The notes under the pieces are model-generated. The model worked only from the letters and a program-made list of their open reading frames with translations. It was not told where the DNA came from and did not search any database. A program made the position numbers and the translations under genes. Below are positions 1-8,528 of a stretch of DNA of 41,784 nucleotides, piece by piece; positions within the stretch are counted from its first letter, which is position 1, and the number at the start of each line of letters is the position of its first letter. Source of the DNA: Methylobacterium sp. (GTDB lineage Bacteria; Pseudomonadota; Alphaproteobacteria; Rhizobiales; Beijerinckiaceae). The stretch lies in assembly GCF_019745455.1 (NCBI RefSeq), contig NZ_JAIETD010000026.1, forward strand, positions 1 to 41,784, read 5' to 3'.

Positions 1-486
1 ATCCTGCAGCGGAACGGCGACCTCGTCGGCAATCCCGAGCCTAACCGCCCCTCCTCCGAGCAGTACACCCTGTTCCGGCGTTACCTCGACGCGCGGCACG
101 GCGATGGCGGCATGGTCGACATGACCGTGCTCGACTACGCCATGATGATCGAGGACAGCCACGTCGACACCCATCTCGTGGCCTATCGGCGGCGCGGGCC
201 CGATACGGCGATCAACGGCCGCGGGACCGGCGCGCCCGTTGCGCTCTGCCTCACGGACGTGCTCTCGGACGGGCTGTCGATGGTCTATTCGTTTTACGAT
301 CCCGCCGAGGCCGCTCGCTCTCTCGGCACTTACATGATCCTCGACCATATCCGTCGCGCAGCGGCACTCGGCCTGCCGTATCTCTACCTTGGCTACTGGG
401 TCGAGGGCTCGCGCAAGATGGACTACAAGGCCCGCTTCAAGCCGCAGGAGCGGCTGTTCGGGCCTGGCTGGCAGCGGGTCGAGTAG
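1..486 (+). CDS. bpt: Aspartate/glutamate leucyltransferase (arginyltransferase family), C-terminal part
   Basis: The reading frame is open from base 1, so the N-terminal part lies outside the window; about 161 residues are visible. The residues match the C-terminal half of the Ate1/Bpt family, which transfers an amino acid from a charged tRNA to the N-terminus of proteins and marks them for ClpAP/ClpS degradation. Recognisable segments are [36 protein letters not shown] and the strongly conserved [19 protein letters not shown], which forms the acyl-transfer core. Whether the donor is leucyl- or arginyl-tRNA cannot be decided from this fragment; alphaproteobacterial members are usually Bpt-type. 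It ends 3 bases before the convergent arsenite transporter gene. Confidence 0.88.
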   Translation: MLQRNGDLVGNPEPNRPSSEQYTLFRRYLDARHGDGGMVDMTVLDYAMMIEDSHVDTHLVAYRRRGPDTAINGRGTGAPVALCLTDVLSDGLSMVYSFYDPAEAARSLGTYMILDHIRRAAALGLPYLYLGYWVEGSRKMDYKARFKPQERLFGPGWQRVE

Positions 487-489
487 GCC

Positions 490-1542
490 TTACTCAGCCG
501 GCTTCACCGCAGGCCGCGCAGCGCCGCGCTCGTACCAGCCCTGGCTCCGGTTCACGATCCACACCACGGTGAGCATCACCGGCACCTCGATCAGCACGCC
601 GACCACCGTGGCCAAAGCCGCGCCCGAGTGGAAGCCGAACAGGCTGATGGCGGCGGCGACCGCGAGCTCGAAGAAGTTAGACGCCCCGATGAGGGCCGAC
701 GGCCCGGCGACGCAATGCTCCTCGCCGGCCATCCGGTTGAGGAGATAGGCAAGCCCCGCATTGAAGTAGACCTGGATCAGGATCGGGACCGCGAGGAGCG
801 CGATGATCATCGGCTGAGCGATGATCTGCTCGCCCTGGAAGCCGAACAGCAGGACCAGGGTGGCGAGCAGCGCCACCAGCGAGACCGGGCCGAGGGTCTT
901 CAGGAACCTGTCGAGGGCGGCGCTGCCGCCGGATGCGAGCAGCAGCGTCCTGACGACCTGCGCGATGATCACCGGGATGACGATGTAGAGCGCCACCGAC
1001 AGCATCAGCGTCGCCCAGGGCACGGTGATCGCCGACAGGCCGAGAAGGAGCCCGACGATGGGCGCGAAGGCGACGATCATGATCGCGTCGTTGAGCGCGA
1101 CCTGGCTCAGGGTGAAATGCGGCTCGCCGCGGGTGAGATTCGACCAGACGAACACCATCGCTGTGCAGGGCGCCGCCGCAAGGATGATCAGCCCGGCGAT
1201 GTAGCTGTCGATCTGGTCGGCAGGCAGGTACGGCCGGAACAGCATGCCGATGAAGAGCCAGCCGAGCAGCGCCATCGAGAACGGTTTCACCGCCCAGTTG
1301 ATGAACAGCGTCACACCGATGCCGCGCCAGTGCCGACCGACATGGCGCAGCGAGGCGAAGTCGATCTTGAGCAGCATCGGGATGACCATCAGCCAGATCA
1401 GCACCGCCACGGGCAGGTTGACCTTGGCGATCTCGGCCTCGCCGACAGCGTGGAAGAAACCCGGCATGACGTGGCCCAGCGCGATGCCGGCGACGATGCA
1501 GAGGGCGACCCAGAGGGTGAGGTAGCGTTCGAAGGTGGACAT
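490..1542 (-). CDS. arsB: ACR3-family arsenite efflux permease
   Basis: This 350-residue inner-membrane protein exports arsenite using the proton motive force. It shows about ten hydrophobic segments. The ACR3 hallmarks are visible: Cys126 in the LAAAPCTAMVFVWSNL segment and Glu292 in the SNFFELAVAAA segment, both known to be required in characterised ACR3 proteins. It is the ACR3 type, not the E. coli ArsB antiporter fold, so some databases call it acr3 instead of arsB. It is the last gene of the minus-strand ars operon, 9 bases after the glutaredoxin-type arsC, so arsenate reduced by the upstream enzymes would be passed to this pump. Length is normal for the family and nothing is missing. 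Confidence 0.95.
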   Translation of the reverse strand: MSTFERYLTLWVALCIVAGIALGHVMPGFFHAVGEAEIAKVNLPVAVLIWLMVIPMLLKIDFASLRHVGRHWRGIGVTLFINWAVKPFSMALLGWLFIGMLFRPYLPADQIDSYIAGLIILAAAPCTAMVFVWSNLTRGEPHFTLSQVALNDAIMIVAFAPIVGLLLGLSAITVPWATLMLSVALYIVIPVIIAQVVRTLLLASGGSAALDRFLKTLGPVSLVALLATLVLLFGFQGEQIIAQPMIIALLAVPILIQVYFNAGLAYLLNRMAGEEHCVAGPSALIGASNFFELAVAAAISLFGFHSGAALATVVGVLIEVPVMLTVVWIVNRSQGWYERGAARPAVKPAE

Positions 1543-1551
1543 CGGATCTCC

Positions 1552-1980
1552 TCAGGCGTCCGTGACGCGCCGGCCGTGCTCGTCGACGACGCGCTCGCCG
1601 TCTTCCTTGGTGAAGGCCGCGCGCTGAGCCGGCAGAAGATCGAGAACCTGCTCGGAGGGCCGGCACAGGCGTACGCCTTCGGGCGATACCACCAGCGGCC
1701 GGTTCAACAGGACGGGATGAGCTTCGATCGCGTCGAGAAGGTCGTCGTCGGTGAGAGACGGGTCGGCGAGGCCGAGTTCCGCGTATGGCGTGCCCTTCTC
1801 CCGCAGCAGATCGCGAATCGTGAGACCCGCCCGCAGGGCCAGACCGCGCACCATGGCGCGGCTCGGCGGCGTCTTCAGGTATTCGACTACGTGCGGCTCG
1901 ATGCCGGCGTTGCGGATCATTTCGAGCGTGTTGCGCGAGGTTCCGCAGGCCGGGTTGTGGTAGATGACGACATCCATCAC
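1552..1980 (-). CDS. arsC: Arsenate reductase, glutaredoxin-coupled type
   Basis: A 142-residue ArsC of the E. coli plasmid R773 type, which reduces arsenate to arsenite with glutathione and glutaredoxin. The catalytic motif IYHNPACGTSRNTLEMI places the nucleophile at Cys12. Arg60 and Arg94 fall at exactly the positions of the arsenate-binding arginines of the R773 enzyme, with Arg105 near the third. The start is ambiguous: GTG at 1980 gives the R773 numbering and overlaps the upstream stop as GTGA, while ATG at 1977 also overlaps it by one base. Either way translation is coupled to the upstream reductase. Having two unrelated arsenate reductases next to each other is notable. This is the second of the two in the operon. 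Confidence 0.95.
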   Translation of the reverse strand: MMDVVIYHNPACGTSRNTLEMIRNAGIEPHVVEYLKTPPSRAMVRGLALRAGLTIRDLLREKGTPYAELGLADPSLTDDDLLDAIEAHPVLLNRPLVVSPEGVRLCRPSEQVLDLLPAQRAAFTKEDGERVVDEHGRRVTDA

Positions 1981-2504
1981 GCGACCTCGGGGCGAGGTGA
2001 GGTGGCGCCGGCCATCTGGCCGATCTCGCGCACCTTGGCGGAGAGAGCGAAAGTGTCGAGGCTAGTGATCGGAAGCGAAACGAATGCTCCGATCCGGTTC
2101 TTGAGATAGCGTTGGGCCGTGACGAAGGCGCGCTTGCGCTCCATTTCCGATCCCTCCGCCGCGGCAGGGTCCTCGATGCCCCAGTGGGCGGTCACCGGCT
2201 GTCCGGGCCAGTACGGACAGGCTTCGCCTGCCGCGCTGTCACAGACCGTGAAGACGAAATCCATCACGGGCGCATCGGATGTTGCGAACTCGTCCCACGA
2301 TTTCGAGCGCAGACCCTCTATCGGATGATCGCTCTCGCGCATGACCTGCAGGGCAAGCGGGTTCGGCTCGCCCTTGGGCTGGCTGCCGGCCGAGAAAGCC
2401 CGGAAGCGGCCCCTGCCCTCCTTGTTGAGCATGGCTTCCGCGAGAATCGAGCGGGCCGAGTTCCCAGTGCAGAGAAACAGGACGTTGTAGATGCGCTCAG
2501 ACAT
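1977..2504 (-). CDS. arsC: Arsenate reductase, low-molecular-weight phosphatase (thioredoxin-coupled) type
   Basis: A 175-residue protein with the LMW tyrosine phosphatase P-loop VLFLCTGNSARS, nucleophile Cys12. Two further cysteines, Cys88 in FTVCDSAAGEACP and Cys96 in the same segment, are placed as in the Cys relay of thioredoxin-dependent arsenate reductases (S. aureus ArsC: 10, 82, 89). Arsenate is reduced on the first Cys and the disulfide moves along the chain to be opened by thioredoxin. It overlaps arsR by 8 bases upstream and the second arsC by up to 4 bases downstream, so the four-gene unit is translated as a tight operon. The C-terminal extension past about residue 150 is slightly longer than in the minimal enzyme. 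Confidence 0.93.
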   Translation of the reverse strand: MSERIYNVLFLCTGNSARSILAEAMLNKEGRGRFRAFSAGSQPKGEPNPLALQVMRESDHPIEGLRSKSWDEFATSDAPVMDFVFTVCDSAAGEACPYWPGQPVTAHWGIEDPAAAEGSEMERKRAFVTAQRYLKNRIGAFVSLPITSLDTFALSAKVREIGQMAGATSPRPEVA

Positions 2505-2856
2505 GAATGATGTCTCCTGTAGGCGGGCAGCAGGGAGCGAGCGACGCCACCGCGGGAGCGCAGACCTCCGGATGCCCCTGGCAGCAATCGCGCATGAGGA
2601 ACTGGATCAAGCCCGACAGGGCCGCGAAGTCGGCCTTGTAGATCACCGACTTGCCCTCCCGCCGTGACCGGATCAGGCCGGCATGGGAAAGCTCCTTCAG
2701 ATGGAAGGACAGATTGTTGCCCGGCACGCCGACGGTCGTGCCGAGAACGCCGGCGGCGAGGCCATTCGGCCCTGCGGTGACGAGCGCGCGCACGATGCGC
2801 AGGCGATGCTCCTGGCCGAGGGCCGAAAAGGCGGAGAGGGCTTGCGATTCGTCCAT
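2497..2856 (-). CDS. arsR: ArsR/SmtB-family arsenic-responsive repressor
   Basis: A 119-residue winged-helix repressor. The HTH region is around residues 30-70, with LSFHLKELSHAGLIRSRREGKSVIY as recognition helix and wing (shown in part: LSFHLKELSHAGLI). The metal site of E. coli ArsR (ELCVCDL) is absent. Instead there is a C-terminal Cys cluster, Cys91-Cys92-Cys99 (CCQGHPEVC) plus Cys109-Cys110. That spacing resembles the Acidithiobacillus ferrooxidans ArsR, where a C-terminal Cys-Cys-Cys set binds As(III). It is the first gene of the ars operon and faces arsH across about 50 bases that contain an inverted repeat. The expected role is autorepression of the operon and of arsH until As(III) binds. 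Confidence 0.94.
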   Translation of the reverse strand: MDESQALSAFSALGQEHRLRIVRALVTAGPNGLAAGVLGTTVGVPGNNLSFHLKELSHAGLIRSRREGKSVIYKADFAALSGLIQFLMRDCCQGHPEVCAPAVASLAPCCPPTGDIIHV

Positions 2857-2862
2857 CGTTCG

Positions 2863-2889
2863 ATCAACATATCAACACTCGTTGAAACG
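2863..2889. promoter_or_regulatory. Candidate ArsR operator between arsR and arsH
   Basis: The short divergent gap holds a perfect inverted repeat, TCAAC (2872-2876), four-base loop, GTTGA (2881-2885). It is preceded by a tandem copy of its left arm: ATCAACAT (2863-2870) then ATCAACAC (2871-2878). TCAA-type dyads in such a gap are typical ArsR/SmtB operators. The site starts 6 bases upstream of the arsR start codon and ends about 20 bases before the arsH start, so one bound dimer could repress both directions. Assignment to ArsR is inferred from position and shape. Confidence 0.6.
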
Positions 2890-2906
2890 TAGAGGAATGT
2901 AGCGTC

Positions 2907-3635
2907 TTGGACAAGCCCCAACCGCTGTTCACCGATGGATTGCCCAACCTCGTCGAACCAGTCTTCGCAGATCCGGAGATGGACCGCCTGCGGCCGTCAC
3001 CGCCTGCTCACGCGCCTCGGTTTCTGATTCTTTACGGTTCGCTGCGCGAGCGCTCCTTCAGCCGGTTACTGGCCTTCGAGGCGGCCCGCCTGCTCGAGCG
3101 GATGGGCGGCGAGGTTCGTCTCTTTCACGCGCAGGGCCTGCCGCTGCCCGACGATGCCACGGCGGACCATCCCAAGGTTCAGGAGCTGCGCGCCCTCTCG
3201 CTCTGGTCGGAGGGGCATGTCTGGGTCAGCCCGGAGCGCCACGGCGCGATGACCGGCGTGATGAAGAGCCAGATCGACTGGCTGCCGCTCAGCGAGGGCT
3301 CGGTGCGGCCGACGCAGGGGCGGACGCTCGCGGTGATGCAGGTCTCGGGCGGCTCGCAGAGCTTCAACGCGGTGAACAACCTGCGCGTCCTCGGGCGCTG
3401 GATGCGGATGATCACCATCCCCAACCAATCCTCGGTGCCGATGGCCTTCAAGGAATTCGACGACGAGGGCCGGATGAAGCCGGGGCCGCTCTACGACCGG
3501 GTTGTCGACGTCTGCGAGGAGCTGATGAAGTTCACGCTCCTTACCCGCGGCTGCGCCGATTATCTCGTCGACCGCTACAGCGAGCGCAAGGAGCGGGAGC
3601 CCGAGATCTGGAAGGTGGTCGGCGAGCACCTGTGA
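2907..3635 (+). CDS. arsH: ArsH, NADPH-dependent FMN reductase / organoarsenical oxidase
   Basis: A 242-residue flavodoxin-like protein of the ArsH family. The flavin phosphate loop is visible as [20 protein letters not shown] near residues 39-60, followed by the ArsH-typical [13 protein letters not shown] segment ([20 protein letters not shown]) and [13 protein letters not shown]. Known ArsH proteins oxidise trivalent organoarsenicals and reduce flavins and metals. The chosen start is TTG at 2907, because the only nearby ATG (2897) runs at once into a stop and a purine-rich AGAGGA lies at 2891-2896, ten bases upstream. A non-ATG start may keep expression low. It is divergent from arsR and probably shares its operator. 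Confidence 0.92.
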   Translation: MDKPQPLFTDGLPNLVEPVFADPEMDRLRPSPPAHAPRFLILYGSLRERSFSRLLAFEAARLLERMGGEVRLFHAQGLPLPDDATADHPKVQELRALSLWSEGHVWVSPERHGAMTGVMKSQIDWLPLSEGSVRPTQGRTLAVMQVSGGSQSFNAVNNLRVLGRWMRMITIPNQSSVPMAFKEFDDEGRMKPGPLYDRVVDVCEELMKFTLLTRGCADYLVDRYSERKEREPEIWKVVGEHL

Positions 3636-3636
3636 G

Positions 3637-3662
3637 GCGGCGGGCTTTACGGGGCTCGCCGC
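3637..3662. terminator. Hairpin between convergent arsH and the TonB receptor gene
   Basis: GCGGCGGGC (3637-3645) can pair with GCTCGCCGC (3654-3662) through nine positions, one of them G-T, around an eight-base loop. It lies in the 36-base gap between two convergent genes, so it could end transcripts from both sides. There is no clear T-run, so it may be a weak or Rho-assisted terminator. Confidence 0.4.
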
Positions 3663-3671
3663 TCCGTTGGA

Positions 3672-5861
3672 TCAGAAGTTTGCCACGACCTGGAACCGGA
3701 TCAGCCGCGGCGCGCCGGGCGTAATGTTGTTGTTGCCATTGGCGGTGGCGATGTATTTTCTGTCCAACAGGTTCTCGATGTTCACCTGCGCGCGCACCGT
3801 ATCACTGACTCGGTAGAAAATCCCGAGATCGAAGCGTGAGAAGCCCGGCAGCCGCACGGCGTTGTCGGACGAGGCGTAGGTGTGCGTCTGGTTGATGAAG
3901 CCGACGCCGACCGAGAGTTCACTCGTGAGATCGAACTTGTTCCAGAGCGTAAAGGTGTTGAGTGGAACAAGCCCGACCGTATTTCCCGTCCGGACGGTGG
4001 TGGAGAGATTGTTGGCGATGCGCGCGTCCGTGAAGGCATAGCCGCCCGCGATCTGCCACCAGTCAGCGACATAGCCGTTGGCGCCGATTTCGGCTCCTTG
4101 GGTATTCGTCTGTCCCGACAGGATGAAGAAGCCTGGATTGTTCGGGTCGGCAAGGCGCTGGTTCGTCCTGTCGAGGTTGAACAGGGCGCCGGTCACCTGC
4201 AGAGTCGGTGTGACGTCGTATTTCACGCCGACCTCGGAGTTCACGAACTTCTCCGGCTCGGCGAGCGCGAGGCCTTGGCTCAATGTACTGAATTGATCGC
4301 CAGCGCTCGGAAGATGCGAAACGCTGTAGCTGCCATAGAGGGCGAGATTTTCCATCGGCTTCAGGACGAGGCCGGCGCGCGGCGAGATGAGGTCGTCGAT
4401 CCGGCTCTGAACAATACCGGTCGTCCGGTTGCGAGCAGAGAAATCGAAACGGTCGTAGCGAAACCCGGCGATAATCTGGACATGCTCGCCGATTTCAATC
4501 TGGTCCTGGAGGTAGAGCGCAGCGAGACCAAGCCCGTAGGCGCTGTTAGCATCTGACGTTCGGTTATTTCGAAAGGTCACAGGCGCGCGGGAGACGGAGC
4601 CGAAAGGACTGATGGCAAGAGAGCCCGTCCGATTGGTGAATAACCCGGACTCGCGGAATGAGGTCCCATCCTGATACCCGAGCTCAACACCAGCAAGGAG
4701 TGTGTGCTTTAGAGGGCCGGTGGAAAATCTGTAATTGAAGTCATTCTGGCTGAAATAATTTCTTCGGTGTCCTTCCGTATTATAGGCGGACAGATTGAAG
4801 CTCGTTCCGCTGCTGTTTACTGCCCCGCCGGGAAAGACGTTCTGATAGAACTTTGTATAATCAGCAAATCTCAAAGTATTGCGCATCGTAACGCCTGATT
4901 CGAACGTATGGTCGAGCAAAGCGGTCGCGATATGTGCGTCGACTCGACTATAGCTTTCGAAGGGGTTTCCGAAATAAGTTGAAGTATTCTCGCGGTAGCG
5001 ATAGGGACGACCGAACTGTGAGGGAATGCCGCGATCGGTGATGCGATCATCGTGGAAGTATTCATATGCCAGCTTCAAGGTCGTCGCTGGCCCAATCAGA
5101 AAGGACATCGTCGGATTGATGCCGTAGCGCCGAATATCGACGAAGTTGCGATAGGTGTCGGAATCTTCGAACATGCCGTTGAAGCGGAAGGCGGCACCAT
5201 CACCGATCTTGTCGCCGACATCCATGGCGACTCGCTTGTTCCAGTACTGACCGCCCTGAAGGGTGAGTTCGCGGGTCGGGATTCCATCCGCTTCCTTGAG
5301 CACGCGGTTGATGATGCCGCCCCCGCCCCCGCGGCCGAAGATCATGGCGTTCGGGCCCTTCAATATTTCGATGCGCTGTACGTTGTAGAGATCCCGAAAA
5401 TACTGGACGTCGTCGCGCACCCCATCGACGAAAAAATCGGCGTTCGAGCGCTGACCGCGGATGACAACCTCGTCGCGGTTGCCTTCGCCTTGGCTCGGGA
5501 TCGCACCCGGGACGTAGCGGATTGCTTCACTGATGCTTTGAAATCCTTGATCGCGGATCTGCTGCTGTGTCACCACGGTGACAGCCTGCGGCACATCGAT
5601 CAACGGCGTGTCGGTTCTCGTACCGGTGCGTGTCTTTTTCGTCAGGTACCCGACGGTCGCACCCCGAGTGCCTTCGACGCTGAGCTGGTTGAGGCTCACG
5701 GATTCAAGAGCCTCAGGCGACTGTATCGGCCGAGCCATGGCGTGACCGGCGCATAACACCACGGCGCTTGCAGCAAATATTGCATTCAGGTGATCTGACG
5801 AACCATAATTCATTTTCGTGCGCCTGCCATCATGGAATTGTGTGAAGCCGTCAGTCGACAT
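3672..5861 (-). CDS. TonB-dependent siderophore receptor
   Basis: A 729-residue outer-membrane receptor. The first ~45 residues contain a hydrophobic segment (IFAASAVVLCAGHAMA) that fits a signal peptide; ATG at codon 17 is the more likely start, because it leaves a normal n-region. A plug domain follows at about 75-185 with VPQAVTVVTQQQIRDQG, VIRGQRSNADFFVDGVRDD and RIEILKGPNAMIFGRGGGGG. The rest is a beta-barrel that ends in Phe (QVVANF), as outer-membrane proteins do. The plug signature matches the FhuA/Fiu-type siderophore receptor family. The ligand cannot be read from sequence. No sigma/anti-sigma pair or ABC transporter is adjacent, so it is an orphan receptor. Its GC content looks lower than that of its neighbours, especially around 4560-5060. 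Confidence 0.92.
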   Translation of the reverse strand: MSTDGFTQFHDGRRTKMNYGSSDHLNAIFAASAVVLCAGHAMARPIQSPEALESVSLNQLSVEGTRGATVGYLTKKTRTGTRTDTPLIDVPQAVTVVTQQQIRDQGFQSISEAIRYVPGAIPSQGEGNRDEVVIRGQRSNADFFVDGVRDDVQYFRDLYNVQRIEILKGPNAMIFGRGGGGGIINRVLKEADGIPTRELTLQGGQYWNKRVAMDVGDKIGDGAAFRFNGMFEDSDTYRNFVDIRRYGINPTMSFLIGPATTLKLAYEYFHDDRITDRGIPSQFGRPYRYRENTSTYFGNPFESYSRVDAHIATALLDHTFESGVTMRNTLRFADYTKFYQNVFPGGAVNSSGTSFNLSAYNTEGHRRNYFSQNDFNYRFSTGPLKHTLLAGVELGYQDGTSFRESGLFTNRTGSLAISPFGSVSRAPVTFRNNRTSDANSAYGLGLAALYLQDQIEIGEHVQIIAGFRYDRFDFSARNRTTGIVQSRIDDLISPRAGLVLKPMENLALYGSYSVSHLPSAGDQFSTLSQGLALAEPEKFVNSEVGVKYDVTPTLQVTGALFNLDRTNQRLADPNNPGFFILSGQTNTQGAEIGANGYVADWWQIAGGYAFTDARIANNLSTTVRTGNTVGLVPLNTFTLWNKFDLTSELSVGVGFINQTHTYASSDNAVRLPGFSRFDLGIFYRVSDTVRAQVNIENLLDRKYIATANGNNNITPGAPRLIRFQVVANF

Positions 5862-6297
5862 TGAATTGCCGCGGCGTCAGAGCTCCTACTCCGGCAGAAA
5901 ACATATTCAATACTGTTGCGCGTTTGATGAATAAAAACACATTCGAAATATTATAACTTTGATTAGAGATAGAGATTTAACTTGTGCTGTCGAAAGACGA
6001 ATTGTGAATTGAATATTGACCGTAATTTTTCTGAACGGCTTCGGATGGCTGTGAATTGTTGCTGCAATGACACATCGAAGCCGTAGGCGTCGGGTTGAGT
6101 TTGAGCAGGATGGTGCTCCGTGCTAGGCGGCCGGACGAGATGTGGACTCAAGTCCTGCGCAGACCTTCGGCGCGACATCGGTTGGTTGCCACGATCGGGT
6201 TGTTCCGACTCGTCGGCGTCCACCTCATCCTCTCGCGAGCTGCTTACTGCGCGTGGTAGACGGCTTGGCCTCTGAACCGCTGACCCCGAGACACCGC
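5862..6297. promoter_or_regulatory. AT-rich intergenic region with probable receptor promoter
   Basis: This 436-base gap separates the divergent receptor and purB genes and has no convincing gene. Bases about 5895-6060 are strikingly AT-rich for this genome. On the minus strand a TATAAT hexamer lies at 5950-5955, about 90 bases upstream of the receptor start, without a good -35 element at 16-18 bases. An ATTCGAAAT-like semi-palindrome sits at 5941-5949. Iron-responsive control by Fur, Irr or RirA would be expected for such a receptor, but I could not match a clean box. The half nearest purB (6100-6297) shows no feature beyond open frames. Confidence 0.35.
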
Positions 6298-7605
6298 ATG
6301 ATCCCTCGCTACAGCCGCCCGGAGATGACCGCGATCTGGTCTCCGGAGACCCGCTTCCGCATCTGGTTCGAGATCGAGGCGCACGCGACCTCGGCCCTGG
6401 CAGAGATCGGCGTCGTGCCGAAGGAAGCCGCCGACATCGTCTGGGAGAAAGGCCGGGAGGCGGTGTTCGACGTCGCGCGCATCGACGAGATCGAGGCGGT
6501 GACGAAGCACGACGTCATCGCGTTCCTCACCCATCTCGCCGAGATCGTCGGGCCCGAAGCGCGCTTCGTCCACCAGGGCATGACCTCGTCCGACGTCCTC
6601 GACACCTGCCTCAACGTGCAACTCGTGCGCGCCGCCGACATCCTCACCAAGGACGTCGACGCCCTGCTCGCCGCGATCAAGCGACGGGCCTTCGAGCACA
6701 AGCTGACGCCGACCATCGGGCGCTCGCACGGCATTCATGCCGAGCCCGTCACCTTCGGGCTCAAGCTCGCCCAGGCCTATGCCGAGTTCGAGCGCAACCG
6801 CGCCCGCCTCGTCGCGGCGCGCGAAGAGGTCGCCACCTGCGCGATCTCGGGCGCGGTCGGGACCTTCGCCAATATCGACCCGCGCGTGGAGGTCTACGTC
6901 GCCAAGGCGATGGGGCTCAGCCCGGAGCCGGTCTCGACCCAGGTCATCCCGCGCGACCGCCACGCGATGTTCTTCGCGACGCTCGGCGTGGTGGCGAGCT
7001 CCGTCGAGCGCCTCTCCATCGAGATACGCCACCTGCAGCGCACGGAGGTGCTGGAGGCGGAGGAGTTCTTCTCGGAGGGCCAGAAGGGCTCGTCCGCCAT
7101 GCCCCACAAGCGCAATCCGGTGCTCACCGAGAACCTGACCGGCCTTGCTCGCATGGTGCGGTCCTTCGCGCTGCCCGCAATGGAGAACGTGGCGCTCTGG
7201 CACGAGCGCGACATCTCGCATTCCTCGGTGGAGCGCATGATCGGGCCCGACGCCACGATCACCCTCGACTTCGCCCTCGCCCGCCTCACCGGCGTCGTCG
7301 ACAAGCTGCTGATCTATCCCGAGCAGATGCGACGCAACCTCGACAGGCTCGGCGGCCTCGTCCACTCGCAGAGGGTGCTGCTGGCGCTCACCCAGGGAGG
7401 CAGCTCGCGCGAGGACGCCTACCGTCTCGTCCAGCGCAACGCGATGCCGGTCTGGCGCGGCGAGGGCGAGTTCCTGGCGCTGCTCAAGGCCGATCCGGAG
7501 GTCAACGCCGTGCTGAAGCCGGAGGAGATCGAAGCCTGCTTCGATCTCGGCTATCATTTCAAGCATGTCGACACGATCTTCGAGCGGGTATTCGGCGCCG
7601 CCTGA
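6298..7605 (+). CDS. purB: Adenylosuccinate lyase
   Basis: A 435-residue enzyme of the fumarase/aspartase superfamily. It acts twice in purine synthesis, splitting SAICAR to AICAR and adenylosuccinate to AMP, each time releasing fumarate. Start ATG 6298 gives MIPRYSRPEMTAIWSPE, the usual N-terminus; the frame is open further upstream but not conserved-looking. Visible motifs are TSSDVLDTCLNVQL, GRSHGIHAEPVTFGLK with the catalytic His region, and the signature GSSAMPHKRNPVLTEN that carries the mobile catalytic Ser loop. Length is normal. purA, the partner enzyme in AMP synthesis, is about 1.5 kb downstream on the same strand. Confidence 0.97.
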   Translation: MIPRYSRPEMTAIWSPETRFRIWFEIEAHATSALAEIGVVPKEAADIVWEKGREAVFDVARIDEIEAVTKHDVIAFLTHLAEIVGPEARFVHQGMTSSDVLDTCLNVQLVRAADILTKDVDALLAAIKRRAFEHKLTPTIGRSHGIHAEPVTFGLKLAQAYAEFERNRARLVAAREEVATCAISGAVGTFANIDPRVEVYVAKAMGLSPEPVSTQVIPRDRHAMFFATLGVVASSVERLSIEIRHLQRTEVLEAEEFFSEGQKGSSAMPHKRNPVLTENLTGLARMVRSFALPAMENVALWHERDISHSSVERMIGPDATITLDFALARLTGVVDKLLIYPEQMRRNLDRLGGLVHSQRVLLALTQGGSSREDAYRLVQRNAMPVWRGEGEFLALLKADPEVNAVLKPEEIEACFDLGYHFKHVDTIFERVFGAA

Positions 7606-7656
7606 GGGCGCGCGATTCCTGCTTCAGCTCCGTGTCCCGCCTATGAGGATCGCACC

Positions 7657-8517
7657 GTGTCCCAAGCCCGCATCGTCTACCTGAACGGCGAGTTCCTCCC
7701 CTTCGAAGCGGCCAAGGTCTCGGTGATGGACCGCGGCTTCCTGTTCGCGGACGGGATCTACGAGGTCTCGGCGGTCCTGAACAAGACGCTCGTCGACAAC
7801 GAGGCCCATCTTGCCCGCCTCGACCGCTCGCTCGGCGAGATCGGCATCCGCAACCCGCATACGCAGGAGGAATGGGTCGGGCTGCAGGAAGGCCTTGTCC
7901 AGCGCAACGGGCTCACCGAGGGCCTCGTCTACATGCAGGTGACGCGCGGCGTCTTCGAGCGCGACTTCGCCTTCCCGCCGCAGGACACGGCGCCGACGGT
8001 GATGATGTTCACGCAGGCGAAGGCCATCGCGAACAATCCGCTCGCCGAGCGCGGCGCCAAGGTCGTCACCGTGCCGGACATCCGCTGGAAGCGGCGCGAC
8101 ATCAAGTCGGTGGCGTTGCTGGCGCAGGTCCTGGCGAAGCAGGAGGCGGCCAAGGCGGGCGTCGCCGAGGCCTGGATGGTCGAGGACGGCTACGTGACCG
8201 AGGGCTCGTCCTCGACGGCCTTCATCATCTCGGGCACGACGATCGTCACCCGACCGCTCTCGACGGCGCTCCTGCCAGGCATCACGCGGCTTTCGGTGAT
8301 GCGCCTTGCCCGCGAGGAGGGGCTGAGGGTGGAGGAGCGGCTGTTCAGCGTTGCGGAAGCGACGGCCGCCGACGAAGCCTTCTACACCAGCGCCTCGTCC
8401 TTCGTGATGCCGGTCGTCGCCATCGACGGAAAGACCATCGGCGGCGGCGAGCCGGGGCGCCTGACGCGGCGCCTGCGGGGGCTCTATCTCGACATGGCGG
8501 GTGCGCCGGCCGCCTAG
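7657..8517 (+). CDS. dat: D-amino-acid transaminase (class IV aminotransferase)
   Basis: A 286-residue PLP enzyme of fold type IV. The start is GTG 7657 (MSQARIVYLNGEFLPFEAAK). Class IV features seen are MDRGFLFADGIYEV near residue 24, the PLP lysine at Lys150 in RWKRRDIKSVALL, and the cofactor-phosphate region YVTEGSSSTAF followed by LLPGITRLSV. These fit D-alanine/D-amino-acid aminotransferase, which interconverts D-alanine and D-glutamate for peptidoglycan, more closely than branched-chain aminotransferase. A 4-amino-4-deoxychorismate lyase is a more distant alternative. It lies 51 bases after purB on the same strand, so it may be co-transcribed. Confidence 0.9.
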   Translation: MSQARIVYLNGEFLPFEAAKVSVMDRGFLFADGIYEVSAVLNKTLVDNEAHLARLDRSLGEIGIRNPHTQEEWVGLQEGLVQRNGLTEGLVYMQVTRGVFERDFAFPPQDTAPTVMMFTQAKAIANNPLAERGAKVVTVPDIRWKRRDIKSVALLAQVLAKQEAAKAGVAEAWMVEDGYVTEGSSSTAFIISGTTIVTRPLSTALLPGITRLSVMRLAREEGLRVEERLFSVAEATAADEAFYTSASSFVMPVVAIDGKTIGGGEPGRLTRRLRGLYLDMAGAPAA

Positions 8518-8528
8518 CGAGGCATTAC

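Noticed and set aside
628..2109. 493-codon plus-strand frame antisense to the arsenic genes
   Set aside because: It is rich in Arg, Asp and Gln without domain pattern and lies opposite genes with clear motifs; it is a high-GC shadow frame.
5963..6223. 86-codon minus-strand frame in the AT-rich gap
   Set aside because: No ribosome site and no domain; it spans the leader that more likely holds the promoter.
6244..7566. 440-codon frame antisense to purB
   Set aside because: purB has all family motifs on the other strand; the antisense protein is a low-complexity shadow.
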